Shown here piece by piece: positions 6,156 through 6,648 of a stretch of 6,648 bases of DNA (positions are counted from its first letter, which is position 1; each line of letters starts with the position of its first letter). Both the position numbers and the translations under genes were made by a program. This stretch comes from Corallococcus sp. (lineage in GTDB: Bacteria > Bacillota > Clostridia > Christensenellales > CAG-314): positions 1 through 6,648 of the forward strand of contig JAMPHX010000072.1 in NCBI GenBank assembly GCA_023663205.1, written 5' to 3'. A model generated the notes under the pieces. It made no database searches. It was not told where the DNA came from and was given only the letters and a program-made list of their open reading frames with translations.

Positions 6156-6183
6156 TTGACTTTTGACAAAATTATAGTATTAT
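6156..6183 (+). promoter_or_regulatory. Candidate promoter P1 of the surface-protein gene
   Basis: TTGACT (6156-6161) and TATTAT (6178-6183) are separated by 16 bases, in an AT-rich tract. Transcription would start near 6190, giving a leader of about 138 bases. An overlapping TTGACA at 6163-6168 has no well-spaced -10. The downstream TTTACA pair would then lie within the first 25 transcribed bases. Confidence 0.55.
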
Positions 6184-6196
6184 AAAAGTATAAGGA

Positions 6197-6218
6197 CTTT
6201 ACAATTTCTTTACATTTG
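6197..6218 (+). promoter_or_regulatory. Downstream pair of CTTTACA repeats (PhoP/OmpR-type box)
   Basis: CTTTACAATTT (6197-6207) and CTTTACATTTG (6208-6218) form a second tandem pair, again exactly 11 bases apart, and 78 bases (seven helical turns) downstream of the first pair. The pair ends a few bases before a possible -10 element (CATAAT), which is where a PhoP-type activator would sit. Confidence 0.5.
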
Positions 6219-6227
6219 AAGCATAAT
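6198..6227 (+). promoter_or_regulatory. Candidate activator-dependent promoter P2
   Basis: CATAAT (6222-6227) is an acceptable -10. The sequence 18 bases upstream is the repeat TTTACA (6198-6203) and not a good -35. That arrangement would fit a promoter that needs a response regulator bound at the TTTACA pair. The predicted start is near 6234, about 94 bases before the ATG. This is an alternative or addition to P1. Confidence 0.35.
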
Positions 6228-6327
6228 ATAGATAGGCAGTTTAAATTTCAAACGGCAGTATTGGGCAATTTACTTGTAACAATAAAATAAGTATCGGGGC
6301 ATAGTATACCAAACACGGAGGTGCAAA

Positions 6328-6648
6328 ATGGACGGAAACAAAACGCAAACAGTAACGTCGGCGGAAGGGGCAAATAAACCCGTAAATAAAAAGAAGCGGT
6401 GGATAATATTTGCCTGTATAGTATTGGCGGCGGTAATAATTACGCTGTGCATAGTCTTGCGCCCCAAGCACGCAATCGAACTGGAAGTGCGCATATCTTT
6501 TCCCGAGGGGGAACTGCGTTCGGACGGCGATTGGTATATTCCTTATGACGGCAAAGAACATACCGCCGTTGTAACTTTTTGGGACGGAAATAAACAAGTT
6601 TTTTATAAAAACAGCGGCTATTACGATACCGATAGTTACAGTATATCA
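6328..6648 (+). CDS. Membrane-anchored surface protein with Ig-like/MBG-like motif, N-terminal part
   Basis: This open frame of 107 codons runs off the right edge. ATG at 6328 is preceded by GGAGG (6317-6321) with six bases of spacing. The protein has a hydrophilic, Lys-rich start (NKKKRW at about 19-24), one hydrophobic segment (about 25-43, WIIFACIVLAAVIITLCIVL) and then a predicted extracellular part; the positive-inside pattern predicts an N-in anchor, not a cleaved signal. The exposed part contains YIPYDGKEHTAVVTF. Y-[DN]-G-[KT]-x-HTA segments recur in MBG/Ig-like repeats of clostridial surface proteins, so a cell-surface repeat protein is likely, but only one unit is visible. It has its own promoter region behind a terminator, so it is transcribed independently of the RND gene. 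The specific function is not recognisable. Confidence 0.8.
   Translation, partial: MDGNKTQTVTSAEGANKPVNKKKRWIIFACIVLAAVIITLCIVLRPKHAIELEVRISFPEGELRSDGDWYIPYDGKEHTAVVTFWDGNKQVFYKNSGYYDTDSYSIS

Noticed and set aside
6189..6194. TATAAG as a -10 paired with TTGACA at 6163-6168
   Set aside because: The spacer would be 20 bases, too long; TTGACT with TATTAT at 16 bases is better.
6234..6327. A riboswitch in the leader of the surface-protein gene
   Set aside because: Only weak four-base stems can be drawn and no conserved riboswitch core or terminator is visible.

Overview
The window looks like a chromosomal segment from a monoderm Firmicute, probably an uncultured Clostridia lineage. Three things point there. 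The ribosome binding sites are strong (GGAGG or AAGGTGG type). The promoters read as near-perfect housekeeping -35/-10 pairs. The protein relatives are a cysteine-tipped clostridial-type Mrp ATPase, a DgkB/YegS-type lipid kinase and a SwrC-like RND permease. I see no mobile element, CRISPR array, tRNA or rRNA. The exact taxon is inference.

Layout. Bases 1-1089 carry two minus-strand genes read leftward from a promoter at 1120-1148. The first is a complete diacylglycerol-kinase-family lipid kinase with a GTG start (217-1089). One base after its stop comes the 5' end of an Mrp/Nbp35-type P-loop ATPase (1-215, running off the left edge). Bases 1090-1282 are a divergent intergenic region with two back-to-back consensus promoters. 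Bases 1283-5863 are one very large plus-strand gene (1526 codons) for an AcrB/SwrC-type RND permease. Bases 5864-6327 are non-coding: a cluster of small hairpins, a rho-independent terminator, then a regulatory block with two pairs of TTTACA direct repeats at 11-base spacing and two candidate promoters. From 6328 to the right edge runs the N-terminal part of a membrane-anchored, surface-exposed protein with an Ig-like/MBG-like motif.

The main point of interest is the RND permease. Its twelve membrane segments and second extracytoplasmic loop are of ordinary size. Its first loop is about 690 residues instead of about 300. The extra ~400 residues lie where the docking subdomain would be, and contain a helical stretch, a textbook EF-hand/dockerin-like calcium loop, a small Cys cluster and five tandem seven-residue DG repeats. 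No adaptor (membrane-fusion) or TolC-type gene is adjacent. The gene appears monocistronic and faces a lipid kinase. From memory, Bacillus subtilis has the same two families side by side (swrC and dgkB), so a functional link through membrane lipids or amphiphiles is a reasonable hypothesis.

The second point is the block upstream of the surface-protein gene. Its paired TTTACA-N5-TTTACA repeats look like binding sites of a PhoP/OmpR-family response regulator, which would make that gene a phosphate- or stress-responsive unit separate from the RND gene.
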